64,000 nt of DNA from Occultella glacieicola (GTDB taxonomy: Bacteria; Actinomycetota; Actinomycetes; Actinomycetales; Beutenbergiaceae), in assembly GCF_004353825.1 (NCBI RefSeq), contig NZ_SMNA01000008.1, forward strand, positions 124,001-188,000, in the 5' to 3' direction. This document shows positions 8,846 through 17,809 of the stretch, piece after piece (position 1 is the first letter of the stretch; each line of letters starts with the position of its first letter). The notes under the pieces are model-generated. The model was not told where the DNA came from. It ran no database searches and saw only the letters and a list, made by a program, of their open reading frames with translations. The translations under genes and the position numbers were made by a program.

Positions 8846-10318
8846 ATGACCCCATCCGTGGCCGCGGAGCCACCCCTGACCGTGCTCGGCCCGCGGCTGC
8901 GCTGGATCAGCATCGGCATGTGCGCCCTCGTGTTCCTGGCCGCGTTCGAGTCCCTCGCGGTGACCACGGTGATGCCTGGCATCAGCGCCGCTCTGGACGG
9001 AGCCTCGCTGTACGCGCTGGCGTTCTCGGGCCCGCTTGCGGTCGGCATCATCGGGATGGTGGTCGCGGGCCAGTGGTCGGACCGGACCGGGCCGCGGAGT
9101 CCGCTGCTGGCCTCCCTCGCCCTGTTCGTGGTCGGGCTCGCCATCGCCGGGCTCGCCGGCTCGATGGAGATCCTGGTCGCCGGGCGGCTCCTGCACGGAC
9201 TCGGTGGCGGGGCGATCACGGTGGCCCTGTACGTGATGGTCGCCCGGATCTACCCGGCCGACCTGCACCCGCGGATCTTCGCGGGCTTCGCCGCCGCCTG
9301 GGTGGTGCCCTCCCTGGTGGGACCGTTCCTGGGTGGGCTGGTCGCCGAGCATCTCGGCTGGACCTGGGTGTTCCACGGCGTGATCCTGCTCGTCGTCCCG
9401 GCGGTCCTCATGCTGCGACCTGCGCTGCGCCGGCTCGCCGCGGACACCCCGAGTGCCCGGGCGCCCTGGCGCCCGGCCACCGTCGGCTGGGCGGTGCTGG
9501 CCGCGGCCGGGGTGCTCGCTGTCGACATCGCCTCCGCCACCGGGACCACCGGGGGCCGGGTTGGGGCCGCCGCCGCGTTCATCGTGGTGCTCCTTGCGCT
9601 GCGTCCGCTGCTGCCGACCGGTGCCCTGCGGGCCAGGCGCGGTCTCCCGGCCGTCATCACGCTGCGCGGCGTGCTGTCCGGGGCGTTCCTGGGCGCGGAG
9701 GTCTACCTGCCCTACCTGCTCACCGACGTCCACCACGTGAGCCCGGTACTGGCGGGCTTCGCCCTGACGTTCGGTGGGCTCGCGTGGGCGCTGGCGTCCC
9801 AGATCCACGGGCGGGTCGCGGCCCGGGTCAGCGACCGGGGCGTGCTGCGCCTGGGCACCAGCCTGGTGCTGTTCGCGATCGCCGCCTCGATGCTGACCAG
9901 TCTGCTCGCGGCCCCACCGCTGGCCACGGTGATCGTGTGGACCTTCGCGGGCGCCGGCATGGGGCTGGCCTACCCGCGGATCTCCACGATGGTCCTCGCG
10001 ATGTCCACGGACACCGACCGCGGGTTCAACAGTTCGGCGGCGACCATCGCCGACTCCATCGGCGGTGCCGTGGCCCTGGCCGGGACGGGCGTCGTGTTCG
10101 GCACCCTCACCGGCGGCCCGACGGCGAACGCCCCGTTCACCGGGGTGTTCGCCCTGGCCACGCTGTTCGCCGTGGGCGCCGCGCTCCTGGTGCGCCGGGC
10201 GGCCGCCTCACGCCGGGCCGGCTCCGAGACGCGCGCCGCACCGGCCGCCGGTCCTGAGGCGCCCACCGCCGGTCCCGAGGCGCCCACCGACCCGGACGAG
10301 GTCACGGTCGCGGCCTGA
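8846..10318 (+). CDS. MFS drug/metabolite exporter, likely SoxR target
   Basis: 490-aa major facilitator protein with about 14 hydrophobic segments, loop motif GQWSDRTGPRSPLL between TM2 and TM3, and GRLLHGLGGGAITVALYVMV in the motif C-like region; this fits drug:H+ antiporters of the DHA2 type. The C-terminal tail carries a short duplicated PAAGPEAPTAGPEAPT stretch. It starts at the first ATG after the SoxR-type promoter, divergent from soxR. Substrate unknown; redox-active small molecules are an inference from the regulator. Confidence 0.85.
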   Translation: MTPSVAAEPPLTVLGPRLRWISIGMCALVFLAAFESLAVTTVMPGISAALDGASLYALAFSGPLAVGIIGMVVAGQWSDRTGPRSPLLASLALFVVGLAIAGLAGSMEILVAGRLLHGLGGGAITVALYVMVARIYPADLHPRIFAGFAAAWVVPSLVGPFLGGLVAEHLGWTWVFHGVILLVVPAVLMLRPALRRLAADTPSARAPWRPATVGWAVLAAAGVLAVDIASATGTTGGRVGAAAAFIVVLLALRPLLPTGALRARRGLPAVITLRGVLSGAFLGAEVYLPYLLTDVHHVSPVLAGFALTFGGLAWALASQIHGRVAARVSDRGVLRLGTSLVLFAIAASMLTSLLAAPPLATVIVWTFAGAGMGLAYPRISTMVLAMSTDTDRGFNSSAATIADSIGGAVALAGTGVVFGTLTGGPTANAPFTGVFALATLFAVGAALLVRRAAASRRAGSETRAAPAAGPEAPTAGPEAPTDPDEVTVAA

Positions 10319-10366
10319 CCGCGAGTGCGAAGTTGCCGACCTCGTCCACCAGAACGGAGCGCGCGC

Positions 10367-10579
10367 CTACAGGTGGCCCGTCTCGGGGTCGATCTGCGCG
10401 AGGAATCCTCGGATCTCGGCCTCGAGGAACCGGGCATCGAGGTCGGCGCCGGTGTTGCTGCCGATGCTGAAGCCGTACCCGGGGTTCGGCCCGGTCAGCC
10501 AGGTGAGGTGATAGGTGCCGGCCCAGCGGCGCACCTCGAACCGCTCGCCGTCGACCGTGACGGTCTCGACCATGGACAT
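10367..10579 (-). CDS. small conserved-looking protein, unknown function
   Basis: 70 aa, MSMVETVTVDGERFEVRRWA... with a GGGAGGA ribosome-binding site 6 nt before the ATG. Composition is soluble, mixed alpha/beta, with Gly/Asn-rich GPNPGYGFSIGSNTG in the middle and acidic C-terminus. It lies between the convergent MFS gene and a divergent membrane protein gene. Not recognised; the good RBS and typical codon use support a real gene. Confidence 0.75.
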   Translation of the reverse strand: MSMVETVTVDGERFEVRRWAGTYHLTWLTGPNPGYGFSIGSNTGADLDARFLEAEIRGFLAQIDPETGHL

Positions 10580-10651
10580 AGGTTTCCTCCCGCCGTGCCT
10601 CGACCAGTGGGCCGGGCGTACCGGACGCCTCCATCCTCCCAGACCGCCCGG

Positions 10652-10657
10652 TACTGT
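10652..10657 (+). promoter_or_regulatory. -10 hexamer TACTGT for a leaderless gene
   Basis: TACTGT lies 7 nt before the GTG at 10665; no Shine-Dalgarno sequence is seen there. Confidence 0.5.
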
Positions 10658-10664
10658 TCACGGC

Positions 10665-11138
10665 GTGCTGGAACTTGCCGCGGCCTTCGGCTACTGCCTG
10701 GTCTCGGCGATCCTGATCGTGCTGCCCGCCGAGGTGTACCTGCTCACGATGGCGGTGGTCTCGGAGGTCCCCGCGGTGTGGCTGGCGCTCGCCGGAGCGC
10801 TCGGGCAGGTGGCCGGCAAGATGCTCTACTATCTCCTCGGCCGCGGCGTGCTGGACCTCGCCCACCTGCGCAAGCGGTCGACGGCGAAGGGTCGGTGGGT
10901 GGACCGCATGGACCAGGTCGAGACCTGGTGCCGGCGGCACGTCTGGGGTCCGAGCCTGGTCACCGCCGTCAGTGCGTTCGCGGGCGTGCCGCCGTACGCG
11001 CTGGTCAGCGTGCTCGCCGGGACGGTGCGGATGCGTTGGTGGCTCTTCGCGCTGATCTCCGTCGCCGGACGCTGGTTGCGGTTCTGGGCCGTGATGGCGG
11101 TCCCGCACCTGCTTCCGGACACCCTGTTCGGGATCTGA
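10665..11138 (+). CDS. VTT/DedA-like small membrane protein
   Basis: 157 aa from GTG 10665, chosen because the membrane protein begins there (VLELAAAFGYCLVSAILIVL) and a -10 hexamer sits 7 nt upstream. Four or so hydrophobic segments, with the VTT-family features GALGQVAGKMLYYLLGRG and AFAGVPPYALVSVLAGTVRM followed by a C-terminal GRWLRFW segment (compare YqaA/DedA proteins). Probably an inner-membrane lipid-related transporter of unknown substrate. Confidence 0.75.
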   Translation: MLELAAAFGYCLVSAILIVLPAEVYLLTMAVVSEVPAVWLALAGALGQVAGKMLYYLLGRGVLDLAHLRKRSTAKGRWVDRMDQVETWCRRHVWGPSLVTAVSAFAGVPPYALVSVLAGTVRMRWWLFALISVAGRWLRFWAVMAVPHLLPDTLFGI

Positions 11139-11164
11139 ACCGGACAGTCGAGACCGGCGGACCC

Positions 11165-12442
11165 TCAGTGGCCGAGCACCCGCAGCCGCCGCACCGCCTC
11201 GGTGAGCACCTCGGTCGACTTCACGAACGTGAACCGGACCGTCGTGGCCAGGGCCGTGTCGGCGTCGGACCCGGCCCGGGTGAACGCCGAGGTGGGAACG
11301 CCGACGACGCCGGCCAGGGCGGGAAGTTCCCGGCAGAGGTCCGCGCCGGTATCGATGCCGGTGGGCGCCAAGGTGCCGGCGAGCAGGTCCGCGGCGTCGG
11401 CGATCACGAAGTAGGTGCCCTGGGGCCGGATCACCGTGAACCCGGCGTCGGTCAGTCCCGCACAGAGCAGGTCCCGGCGCCCGGCCAGCGATGCGGCGAG
11501 GTCACGCACCCAGGTCGCGTCCGGACCCGACCCGGTCTCGAGCGCGAGCGCGGTGGCGATCGCCGGCTGGAACGGCGATCCGCTGACGTAGGTGAGGAAC
11601 TGCTTGACCGCCCGGACCGCGTCGACGAGTCCCGCCGGACCGCTGACCCAGCCGATCTTCCAGCCGGTCAGGGAGAACGTCTTGCCGGAGGAGGAGATGG
11701 TCAGGGTGCGCTCGGCCATGCCGGGCAGGGTCGCCATCGGGACGTGCGTGACGCCGTCGTAGGTGAGGTGTTCGTAGACCTCGTCGGTCACCACCAGGGC
11801 GTCGTGCGCGAGCGCCAGGCGGGCGATCTCGGTCAGTTCGGCGCGGGTCAGCACGGCGCCGGTCGGGTTGTGCGGGGAGTTGAGCAGCACCACCCGGGTC
11901 GCCGGGGTGAACGCGGCCCGCAGTGCGTCGAGGTCCAGACGGAAGCCGTCGGCCGGGTCCTCGCCAGGCCGCAGCGGCGCGCTCGTGTGCCTCGCGCCGG
12001 CGAGGGCGATGACGGCGGCGTAGGAGTCGTAGAACGGTTCGAGGGTGAGGACCTCGTCGCCCGGACCGGCCAGGGCCAGGATCGCCGCGGCGATGGCCTC
12101 GGTGGCCCCGGCGGTGACCAGGACCTCGGTGTCCGGGTCCGGAGACAGCCCGTAGTGACGCTCCTGATGGGCGGCGATCGCCTCGCGCAGCTCCCGGATC
12201 CCGGGCCCCGGCGGGTACTGGTTGTGTCCGGCCGCGATCGCGGCCGCCGCGGCCGCCTTGACGGTCTCCGGGCCGTCGGCGTCGGGGAAGCCCTGACCGA
12301 GGTTCAGCGAGCCGGTGCTGGCGGCGAGCGCGGACATCTCCGCGAAGATCGTGGGCCGGGGCGCACCGGAGGCACCGAGCAGGCCCGCGGCGGCGGCCAC
12401 CTCGCGCCAGGGTCCACGCGGCAGCGCGCTCAGTTCAGCCAT
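11165..12442 (-). CDS. dapC: class I/II PLP aminotransferase, probable N-succinyldiaminopimelate aminotransferase DapC
   Basis: 425 aa. Substrate-binding LGQGFPDADGP, QYPPGPGIRELREAIA, cofactor-site VTAGATEAIAAAILAL, NSPHNPTGAVLTRAEL, DEVYEHLTYDG and the Schiff-base lysine in SSSGKTFSLTGWKIGW. This matches the actinobacterial DapC/YbdL-type group; DapC acts in lysine and peptidoglycan precursor synthesis. Closely related enzymes accept kynurenine or methionine, so the substrate is inferred. Its 26 N-terminal residues precede the usual family start. Downstream end is convergent with the VTT gene. Confidence 0.8.
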   Translation of the reverse strand: MAELSALPRGPWREVAAAAGLLGASGAPRPTIFAEMSALAASTGSLNLGQGFPDADGPETVKAAAAAAIAAGHNQYPPGPGIRELREAIAAHQERHYGLSPDPDTEVLVTAGATEAIAAAILALAGPGDEVLTLEPFYDSYAAVIALAGARHTSAPLRPGEDPADGFRLDLDALRAAFTPATRVVLLNSPHNPTGAVLTRAELTEIARLALAHDALVVTDEVYEHLTYDGVTHVPMATLPGMAERTLTISSSGKTFSLTGWKIGWVSGPAGLVDAVRAVKQFLTYVSGSPFQPAIATALALETGSGPDATWVRDLAASLAGRRDLLCAGLTDAGFTVIRPQGTYFVIADAADLLAGTLAPTGIDTGADLCRELPALAGVVGVPTSAFTRAGSDADTALATTVRFTFVKSTEVLTEAVRRLRVLGH

Positions 12443-12448
12443 CCGCCG

Positions 12449-12454
12449 ACAGTA
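12449..12454 (-). promoter_or_regulatory. -10 hexamer TACTGT for the dapC-like gene
   Basis: On the minus strand TACTGT is 6 nt upstream of the ATG (12442), giving a probably leaderless transcript. Confidence 0.5.
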
Positions 12455-12461
12455 TCCGCAC

Positions 12462-13331
12462 TCACGGGCACCCCGCTCGCCACTCGTCGAGGTCGCGGTT
12501 CTTCAGGACCAGCGAGAACCCGGCCAGGGCAGGGTCGGAGCAGTATCCGTGGAAGGCGTCGGTGTCCGTCCGGTCGGTGTACTCGATCGCGAACACCGGC
12601 CGGCCGGCGTCGAGGTAGCCGCTCACGTCGGCGCACCAGCCGTCGGCCGCACAGTCCTCGGTGACGGCGAAGTCGAACTCCCCGACGAGGTCCTCGGTCA
12701 GGTCGGGCGCGTTCTTCTGCCCGACGGCGAGTCCCCGCTCGTGCGCGGCGCTCGCCCACCAGAGGGCGTAGGCGACGGCGTCGGCGCGGGTCAGGTCGAA
12801 GCCGGTCGCGGTGTCGTAGGAGTCGATGTTGTCCGGGTCGACGGCGTCGAAGCCCGCCGCGGCGCACCCATCCAGTCGTGCCTCCATCAGCGGCGCGAGG
12901 ACCTCCAGACGGCGGATGTCCAGGAAGCGTTCCCCGTCCCAGCCCGGGTAGGCCGCCCCGATCACCTCGGTGGGGAACTCGTCGGCGTCGTCTCGCCAGT
13001 CCTCCCACGCGCCGGCGTTGACGTAGCAGATGGTGTGCGCCCCGGTCGCAGCGAGGGCGGCGACCCGGTCGGGTGCCGTGTCGGCGCCGTCGAGGTCGTA
13101 CACGTCGACCCCGTCGAGTTCGGCGAGCTCCGCGCCGGGCTCGGCCGCGAGCACGATCTGCCAGGAGGGCACGGTCGGCCCGGCCTCGGGTGACCACCGG
13201 TCCGGATCTCCTGCACCACCGGCACCACCAGTACCTCCGGCACCGTCGGCGCACCCGACCGACACCGCCACCAGCGCAAGGGTCAGCACCAGCGGCGCCG
13301 CCCGCCGTCGGCCCCGAACCGTCCGCACCAC
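12462..13331 (-). CDS. GH114-like (endo-alpha-1,4-polygalactosaminidase family) exported lipoprotein
   Basis: 289 aa from GTG 13331 (GTG 13337 and 13328 are alternatives). Basic N-terminus, hydrophobic APLVLTLALVAVSVGC with a lipobox-like end, then a Gly-rich linker and a TIM-barrel-like domain with YDLDGADT, ICYVNAGAWEDWR, FLDIRRLEVLAPLM, GFDAVDPDNIDSY, VGQKNAPDL and AFHGYCSDP. These are family GH114 landmarks; the acid in FDAVDPDNID is the probable catalytic region. Target may be a galactosaminogalactan-like or wall polysaccharide, which is inference. Confidence 0.8.
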   Translation of the reverse strand: MVRTVRGRRRAAPLVLTLALVAVSVGCADGAGGTGGAGGAGDPDRWSPEAGPTVPSWQIVLAAEPGAELAELDGVDVYDLDGADTAPDRVAALAATGAHTICYVNAGAWEDWRDDADEFPTEVIGAAYPGWDGERFLDIRRLEVLAPLMEARLDGCAAAGFDAVDPDNIDSYDTATGFDLTRADAVAYALWWASAAHERGLAVGQKNAPDLTEDLVGEFDFAVTEDCAADGWCADVSGYLDAGRPVFAIEYTDRTDTDAFHGYCSDPALAGFSLVLKNRDLDEWRAGCP

Positions 13332-13337
13332 CCGCAC

Positions 13338-13343
13338 AGCGTA
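13338..13343 (-). promoter_or_regulatory. -10 hexamer TACGCT for the GH114-like gene
   Basis: TACGCT on the minus strand is 6 nt before GTG 13331; this geometry, shared with neighbours, is why that start was chosen. Confidence 0.45.
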
Positions 13344-13481
13344 CGGTTCGCGCCCGGCCCGGGCGCCGCCGTCGGAGATCGGGAAGCCTCCCGAGCGGCC
13401 CTGAACGGGACACGCCGGGCGGGACACGCCGAGGGCGCCGGGCACGCCGGACGGCCTACCCGAAGTGTCGGCGGCTCGACC

Positions 13482-13487
13482 TAGAAT
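13482..13487 (+). promoter_or_regulatory. -10 hexamer TAGAAT for dnaE
   Basis: TAGAAT ends 7 nt before ATG 13495, and no ribosome-binding site is present, consistent with a leaderless mRNA. Confidence 0.6.
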
Positions 13488-13494
13488 CTCCTGC

Positions 13495-16400
13495 ATGTCC
13501 GACGATTTCGTGCACCTCCACGTCCACACCGAGTACTCGATGTTGGACGGGGCGGCACGGCTGGACGACCTGTTCTCCGAGGCGCAGCGGCTCGGCCAGT
13601 CCGCGGTCGCGACCACGGACCACGGATATCTGTTCGGCGCCTACGACTTCTGGTCGAAGGCCCGCAAGTACGGCATCAAGCCGATCATCGGCGTCGAGGC
13701 GTACGTCACCCCGGGCACGTCCCGCTTCGACAAGACGCGCGTGCGCTGGGGCGAGGCGAGCCAGGCGGGCGACGACGTCTCGGCGCGCGGCGCCTACACG
13801 CACATGACCCTGCTCTCGCGGACCACCGCGGGCATGCACAACCTGTTCCGGATGAGTTCGCTGGCCTCGCTCGAGGGGCAGCTCGGCAAGTGGCCGCGGA
13901 TGGACCGGGACCTGCTGTCCACCTACTCCGAGGGCCTGATCGCCACGAGCGGGTGCGCGTCCGGTGAGATCCAGACCCGGCTGCGCCTGGGCCAGCGCGA
14001 CGAGGCGGTCCGGGCGGCCGGGGAGCTCCAGGACATCTTCGGCAAGGAGAACTTCTACATCGAGATCATGGATCACGGTCTCGACATCGAACGGCGCACG
14101 TTCGCGGACCTGATCGAGATCGCGAAGGAGATCGGCGCGCCGCTGCTGGCCACCAACGACCTGCACTACACCAAGGAGGAGGACGCCCACGCGCACGAGG
14201 CGCTCCTGTGCGTGCAGTCCGGGGCCACGCTCGACGAGCCCACCTACGATCAGGGCGGCAAGCGGTTCGCGTTCGGTGGCCAGGGCTACTATCTGAAGTC
14301 CGCCGCCCAGATGCGCGAGCTGTTCCGGGACTACCCGGAGGCCTGCGACAACACGTTGCTCGTGGCCGAGCAGTGCGACGTGACGTTCACCGAGCAGGTC
14401 GGCAAGTACATGCCGCACTTCCCGGTGCCCGAGGGCGAGGACGAGATCTCCACCTTCGTGAAGTCCGTGGAGGTCGGTCTGCACAAGCGGTTCGGCGAGA
14501 CCGTCCCGGACGAGGTCCGCAAGCAGGCCTCCTACGAGATCGACATCATCACCTCCAAGGGGTACGCCGGCTACTACCTGGTGGTCGCCGACTTCATCAA
14601 CTGGGCCAAGGACAACGGCATCCGGGTCGGGCCAGGCCGTGGCTCCGGAGCCGGGTCCATGGCCGCGTACGCGATGAGCATCACCGAGTTGGACCCGCTG
14701 CAGAACGGGCTGATCTTCGAGCGGTTCCTCAATCCCGAGCGGATGTCGCTGCCGGACTTCGACATCGACTTCGACGAGCGTCGCCGCGGCGAGGTCATCA
14801 AGTACGTCTCGGACACCTACGGCGAGGACAAGGTCGCCTACATCGTCACCTACGGCACCATCAAGGCCAAGCAGGCTTTGAAGGACTCCTCCCGGGTGCT
14901 CGGCTACCCGTTCGGGATGGGGGAGAAGCTCACCAAGGCGATGCCCCCGGCGGTGATGGGCAAGGACGTCACCCTCACGGGCATCTACAACCCGCAGGAC
15001 AAGCGGTACGCCGAGGCGGACGAGTTCCGCAAGGTCGTCGAGCTCGACCCGGACGCCCAGCGGGTGCTCGAGACCGCCCGCGGCCTGGAGAACCTGAAGC
15101 GCCAGTGGGGCGTGCACGCGGCGGGCGTCATCATCGCCAGCGAGCCGCTGATCGACATCATCCCGATCATGCGCCGGGAGCAGGACGGCGCCGTGATCAC
15201 CCAGATCGACTTCCCCGCCGGGGAGGACCTCGGCCTGGTGAAGATGGACTTCCTGGGGCTGCGCAACCTGACCATCCTCGACGACGCGCTCGACAACATC
15301 GTCGTCAACGGCAAGGAACCGGTGGTCGTCGAGGACCTGCCCCTGGACGACCGCCCCACCTACGGTCTGCTCTCGCGTGGCGACACCCTCGGCGTGTTCC
15401 AGCTCGACGGCGGCGGCATGCGGTCGCTGCTGCGGCTGATGCGGCCGGACAACTTCGAGGACATCTCCGCCGTCGGCGCCCTGTACCGGCCGGGCCCGAT
15501 GGGCGCGAACTCACACACGAACTACGCCCTGCGCAAGAACGGCCAGCAGGACATCACCCCGATCCACCCCGAGCTGGCCGAACCGCTCGAGGAGGTCCTC
15601 GGCACCACCTACGGCCTGATCGTCTACCAGGAGCAGGTGATGGCGATCGCCCAGCACCTGGCCGGGTACACGCTCGGGCAGGCCGACCTGCTCCGGCGGG
15701 CGATGGGCAAGAAGAAGCGCGAGGTGCTGGACGCCGAGTTCGACAAGTTCAGTTCCGGCATGGTCGAGCGCGGTTACTCCGCGAAGGCGATCAAGACCCT
15801 CTGGGACGTGCTCGTCCCGTTCTCCGACTATGCGTTCAACAAGGCGCACTCGGCCGCGTACGGGCTGGTCTCCTACTGGACGGCCTACCTCAAGGCGAAC
15901 TACCCGACCGAGTACATGGCCGCCCTGCTCACGTCGACGCGGGACGACAAGGACAAGTCGGCGCTCTACCTCAACGAGTGCCGCCGGATGCGGATCACGG
16001 TCCTGCCGCCGGACGTGAATGCCTCCGCGGCCACGTTCACCCCGGTCGGGTCGGACATCCGGTTCGGCCTCGCCGCGGTGCGTAACGTCGGCAACAACGT
16101 GGTCGCCGCGATCGCCGCGGCCCGCGAGGAGAAGGGGGACTTCACCTCTTTCACGGACTTCCTCGAGAAGGTGCCCGCGGTGGTCTGCAACAAGCGGACC
16201 ATCGAGTCACTGATCAAGGCCGGCGCGTTCGACTCCCTCGGCCACACCCGCCGTGCGCTGCTGATGGTGCACGAGCAGGCGGTGGACTCCGTGATCGGGG
16301 TCAAACGCAAGGAGGCGGAGGGCCAGTTCGACCTGTTCGCCTCGCTCGGCGGTGGGGACGCCGACGGCGGAGGTTTCGCCGTGGAGGTCCCGGACCTTCC

Positions 16401-17040
16401 CGAGTGGGACAAGAAGCAGAAGCTCGCCTTCGAGCGGGAGATGCTCGGCCTGTACGTGTCCGATCACCCGCTGTCCGGCATCGAGCACGTGCTCACCCAG
16501 GCGGCGGACGTCTCGATCGCGACCCTGAACGCGGACGAGGCCCGCCCGGACGGGTCCACGGTGACCATCGCGGGGCTGATCACCTCGCTGCAGCGCAAGA
16601 TGTCGAAGCAGGGCAACGCGTGGGCAGCGGTCACGATCGAGGACATGGAAGGCTCGGTCGAGGTGATGTTCTTCGGCGAGACCTACCTGGCGTACTCCAC
16701 GATCCTCGCCGAGGACCAGGTCGTGGTGCTGCGCGGGCGGGTCCGACGCCGGGACGAGGTCATGCAGTTGCAGGCCATGGAGGTCTCCATCCCGGACGTG
16801 TCCGTGGGCGACGACGCACCGATGCTGCTGTCCATCCCGACGAACCGGTGCACCACGCCGGTCGTCGAGCAGTTGCGCGACATCCTGTCCACGCACCCCG
16901 GGGTCACCGAGGTGCACGTCAAGCTCACCGAACCCGGGCGGGCCACGGTGCTCCGGCTCGAGGACGGCCTGCGGGTGGAGCGCACCCCGGCGCTGTACGG
17001 CGACCTCAAGGCGCTGCTCGGGCCGAGCTGCCTGGTCTGA
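13495..17040 (+). CDS. dnaE: DNA polymerase III alpha subunit DnaE1
   Basis: Replicative polymerase, 1181 aa. Start ATG 13495 gives MSDDFVHLHVHTEYSMLDG, the usual N-terminus with the PHP (proofreading-type) domain. The catalytic palm shows GPGRGSGAGSMAAYAMSI, FERFLNPERMS and LPDFDIDFDERRR with the metal-binding aspartates. Helix-hairpin-helix, then FEREMLGLYVSDHPLSG and an OB fold (VTIAGLITSLQRKMSKQGNA), and a C-terminal tau-binding part complete it. Length is normal for actinobacterial DnaE1. It is followed by three small minus-strand genes. Confidence 0.98.
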   Translation: MSDDFVHLHVHTEYSMLDGAARLDDLFSEAQRLGQSAVATTDHGYLFGAYDFWSKARKYGIKPIIGVEAYVTPGTSRFDKTRVRWGEASQAGDDVSARGAYTHMTLLSRTTAGMHNLFRMSSLASLEGQLGKWPRMDRDLLSTYSEGLIATSGCASGEIQTRLRLGQRDEAVRAAGELQDIFGKENFYIEIMDHGLDIERRTFADLIEIAKEIGAPLLATNDLHYTKEEDAHAHEALLCVQSGATLDEPTYDQGGKRFAFGGQGYYLKSAAQMRELFRDYPEACDNTLLVAEQCDVTFTEQVGKYMPHFPVPEGEDEISTFVKSVEVGLHKRFGETVPDEVRKQASYEIDIITSKGYAGYYLVVADFINWAKDNGIRVGPGRGSGAGSMAAYAMSITELDPLQNGLIFERFLNPERMSLPDFDIDFDERRRGEVIKYVSDTYGEDKVAYIVTYGTIKAKQALKDSSRVLGYPFGMGEKLTKAMPPAVMGKDVTLTGIYNPQDKRYAEADEFRKVVELDPDAQRVLETARGLENLKRQWGVHAAGVIIASEPLIDIIPIMRREQDGAVITQIDFPAGEDLGLVKMDFLGLRNLTILDDALDNIVVNGKEPVVVEDLPLDDRPTYGLLSRGDTLGVFQLDGGGMRSLLRLMRPDNFEDISAVGALYRPGPMGANSHTNYALRKNGQQDITPIHPELAEPLEEVLGTTYGLIVYQEQVMAIAQHLAGYTLGQADLLRRAMGKKKREVLDAEFDKFSSGMVERGYSAKAIKTLWDVLVPFSDYAFNKAHSAAYGLVSYWTAYLKANYPTEYMAALLTSTRDDKDKSALYLNECRRMRITVLPPDVNASAATFTPVGSDIRFGLAAVRNVGNNVVAAIAAAREEKGDFTSFTDFLEKVPAVVCNKRTIESLIKAGAFDSLGHTRRALLMVHEQAVDSVIGVKRKEAEGQFDLFASLGGGDADGGGFAVEVPDLPEWDKKQKLAFEREMLGLYVSDHPLSGIEHVLTQAADVSIATLNADEARPDGSTVTIAGLITSLQRKMSKQGNAWAAVTIEDMEGSVEVMFFGETYLAYSTILAEDQVVVLRGRVRRRDEVMQLQAMEVSIPDVSVGDDAPMLLSIPTNRCTTPVVEQLRDILSTHPGVTEVHVKLTEPGRATVLRLEDGLRVERTPALYGDLKALLGPSCLV

Positions 17041-17077
17041 GCCCGGCGCCGGCCGCCGCCGGACGGGCCGGACCGGT

Positions 17078-17422
17078 TCATTCCAGCCAGGTGGTGACGA
17101 ACCGCTCGTTGGCATGGATGTGCACGGCCTCGTAACCGTCGGAGCCGGTCCGGAACGTGTGCGGGGTGTCCGCGGGGGCCACCAGGATCTGCCCGGCGTG
17201 GCCCTCGAGCTCGACGTCGCCGATCGTGAACGTGGCCGAGCCGCGGCGGATCAGGAACGTCTCCGCGTAGGGGTGCTGATGCAGGCGGGGGCCGACCCCG
17301 GCGCGGGAGGTGGACTCGAGGATCAGCGAGATCCCGGCTCCGCCGGGCAACTCCTCGTAGTTCTCGGCCCACTCCTCGCCGTCGCTGCGACCATCGGTGC
17401 GGTTGATCACGAGGCTGTCCAT
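17078..17422 (-). CDS. cupin-domain protein
   Basis: 114 aa from ATG 17422. A single conserved beta-barrel cupin: GVGPRLHQHPYAETFLIRRG (metal-binding His-His-Glu), then GQILVAPADTPHTFRTG and a final His-containing EAVHIHANERF. Small cupins of this kind bind or isomerise small molecules, or sense them; no substrate can be assigned. It converges on dnaE. Confidence 0.85.
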   Translation of the reverse strand: MDSLVINRTDGRSDGEEWAENYEELPGGAGISLILESTSRAGVGPRLHQHPYAETFLIRRGSATFTIGDVELEGHAGQILVAPADTPHTFRTGSDGYEAVHIHANERFVTTWLE

Positions 17423-17428
17423 CGCTTC

Positions 17429-17434
17429 ACCGTA
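17429..17434 (-). promoter_or_regulatory. -10 hexamer TACGGT for the cupin gene
   Basis: TACGGT on the minus strand lies 6 nt upstream of ATG 17422. Confidence 0.45.
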
Positions 17435-17539
17435 ACCGCGGACCGTGACGGCCACCAGGGTGCGCGCGTGCTCGCCGGCCGCGCCGGCCCGCGGCCGTGC
17501 CACCGGGCGCCACCGGGTCCCACCCGGCCGGCCACCCGC

Positions 17540-17791
17540 TCAGACGGGCCTGACCACCCGGAGCCGCCGGACGCCGTCGGGCAGGTCCACCTCGACCAGG
17601 TCGCCGGGGTGCAGCTGCCGGCCGCGGCGGGACTCCGCCTCGCCGTTGACGTCGATCGCCTCGTCGGAGAGCAGGGCGCGCGCGGTCGCGCCGTCGTCGG
17701 CGATGCCGGTGAGCTTGAGGAACTGACCGAGGCGGATCATGTCGTCACGGATCTCGACGTCGGTGGGCTGGTCGGGCTTCGGCGTGGCCAT
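17540..17791 (-). CDS. S4-domain RNA-binding protein
   Basis: 83-aa stand-alone S4 domain: IRLGQFLKLTGIADDGATAR, ALLSDEAIDVNGEAESRRGR and LHPGDLVEVDLPDG. This is the YbcJ/RlbA-like group that binds structured RNA, usually linked to ribosome assembly or rescue. It starts 18 nt after the preceding minus-strand gene ends, so both may share a transcript. Confidence 0.88.
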   Translation of the reverse strand: MATPKPDQPTDVEIRDDMIRLGQFLKLTGIADDGATARALLSDEAIDVNGEAESRRGRQLHPGDLVEVDLPDGVRRLRVVRPV

Positions 17792-17809
17792 CGGGCCAGT
17801 ATCCCAGCC

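Noticed and set aside
10325-12664. 779-codon plus-strand open frame covering the dapC-like gene
   Set aside because: Antisense to clear minus-strand genes, Arg/Gly/Pro-rich, no start with ribosome-binding site and no recognisable motifs.
13456-15117. Very long open frame on the minus strand opposite dnaE (553 codons)
   Set aside because: Caused by GC-rich codon bias of dnaE; no domain, and low-complexity His/Val/Gly composition. dnaE is certain on the plus strand.
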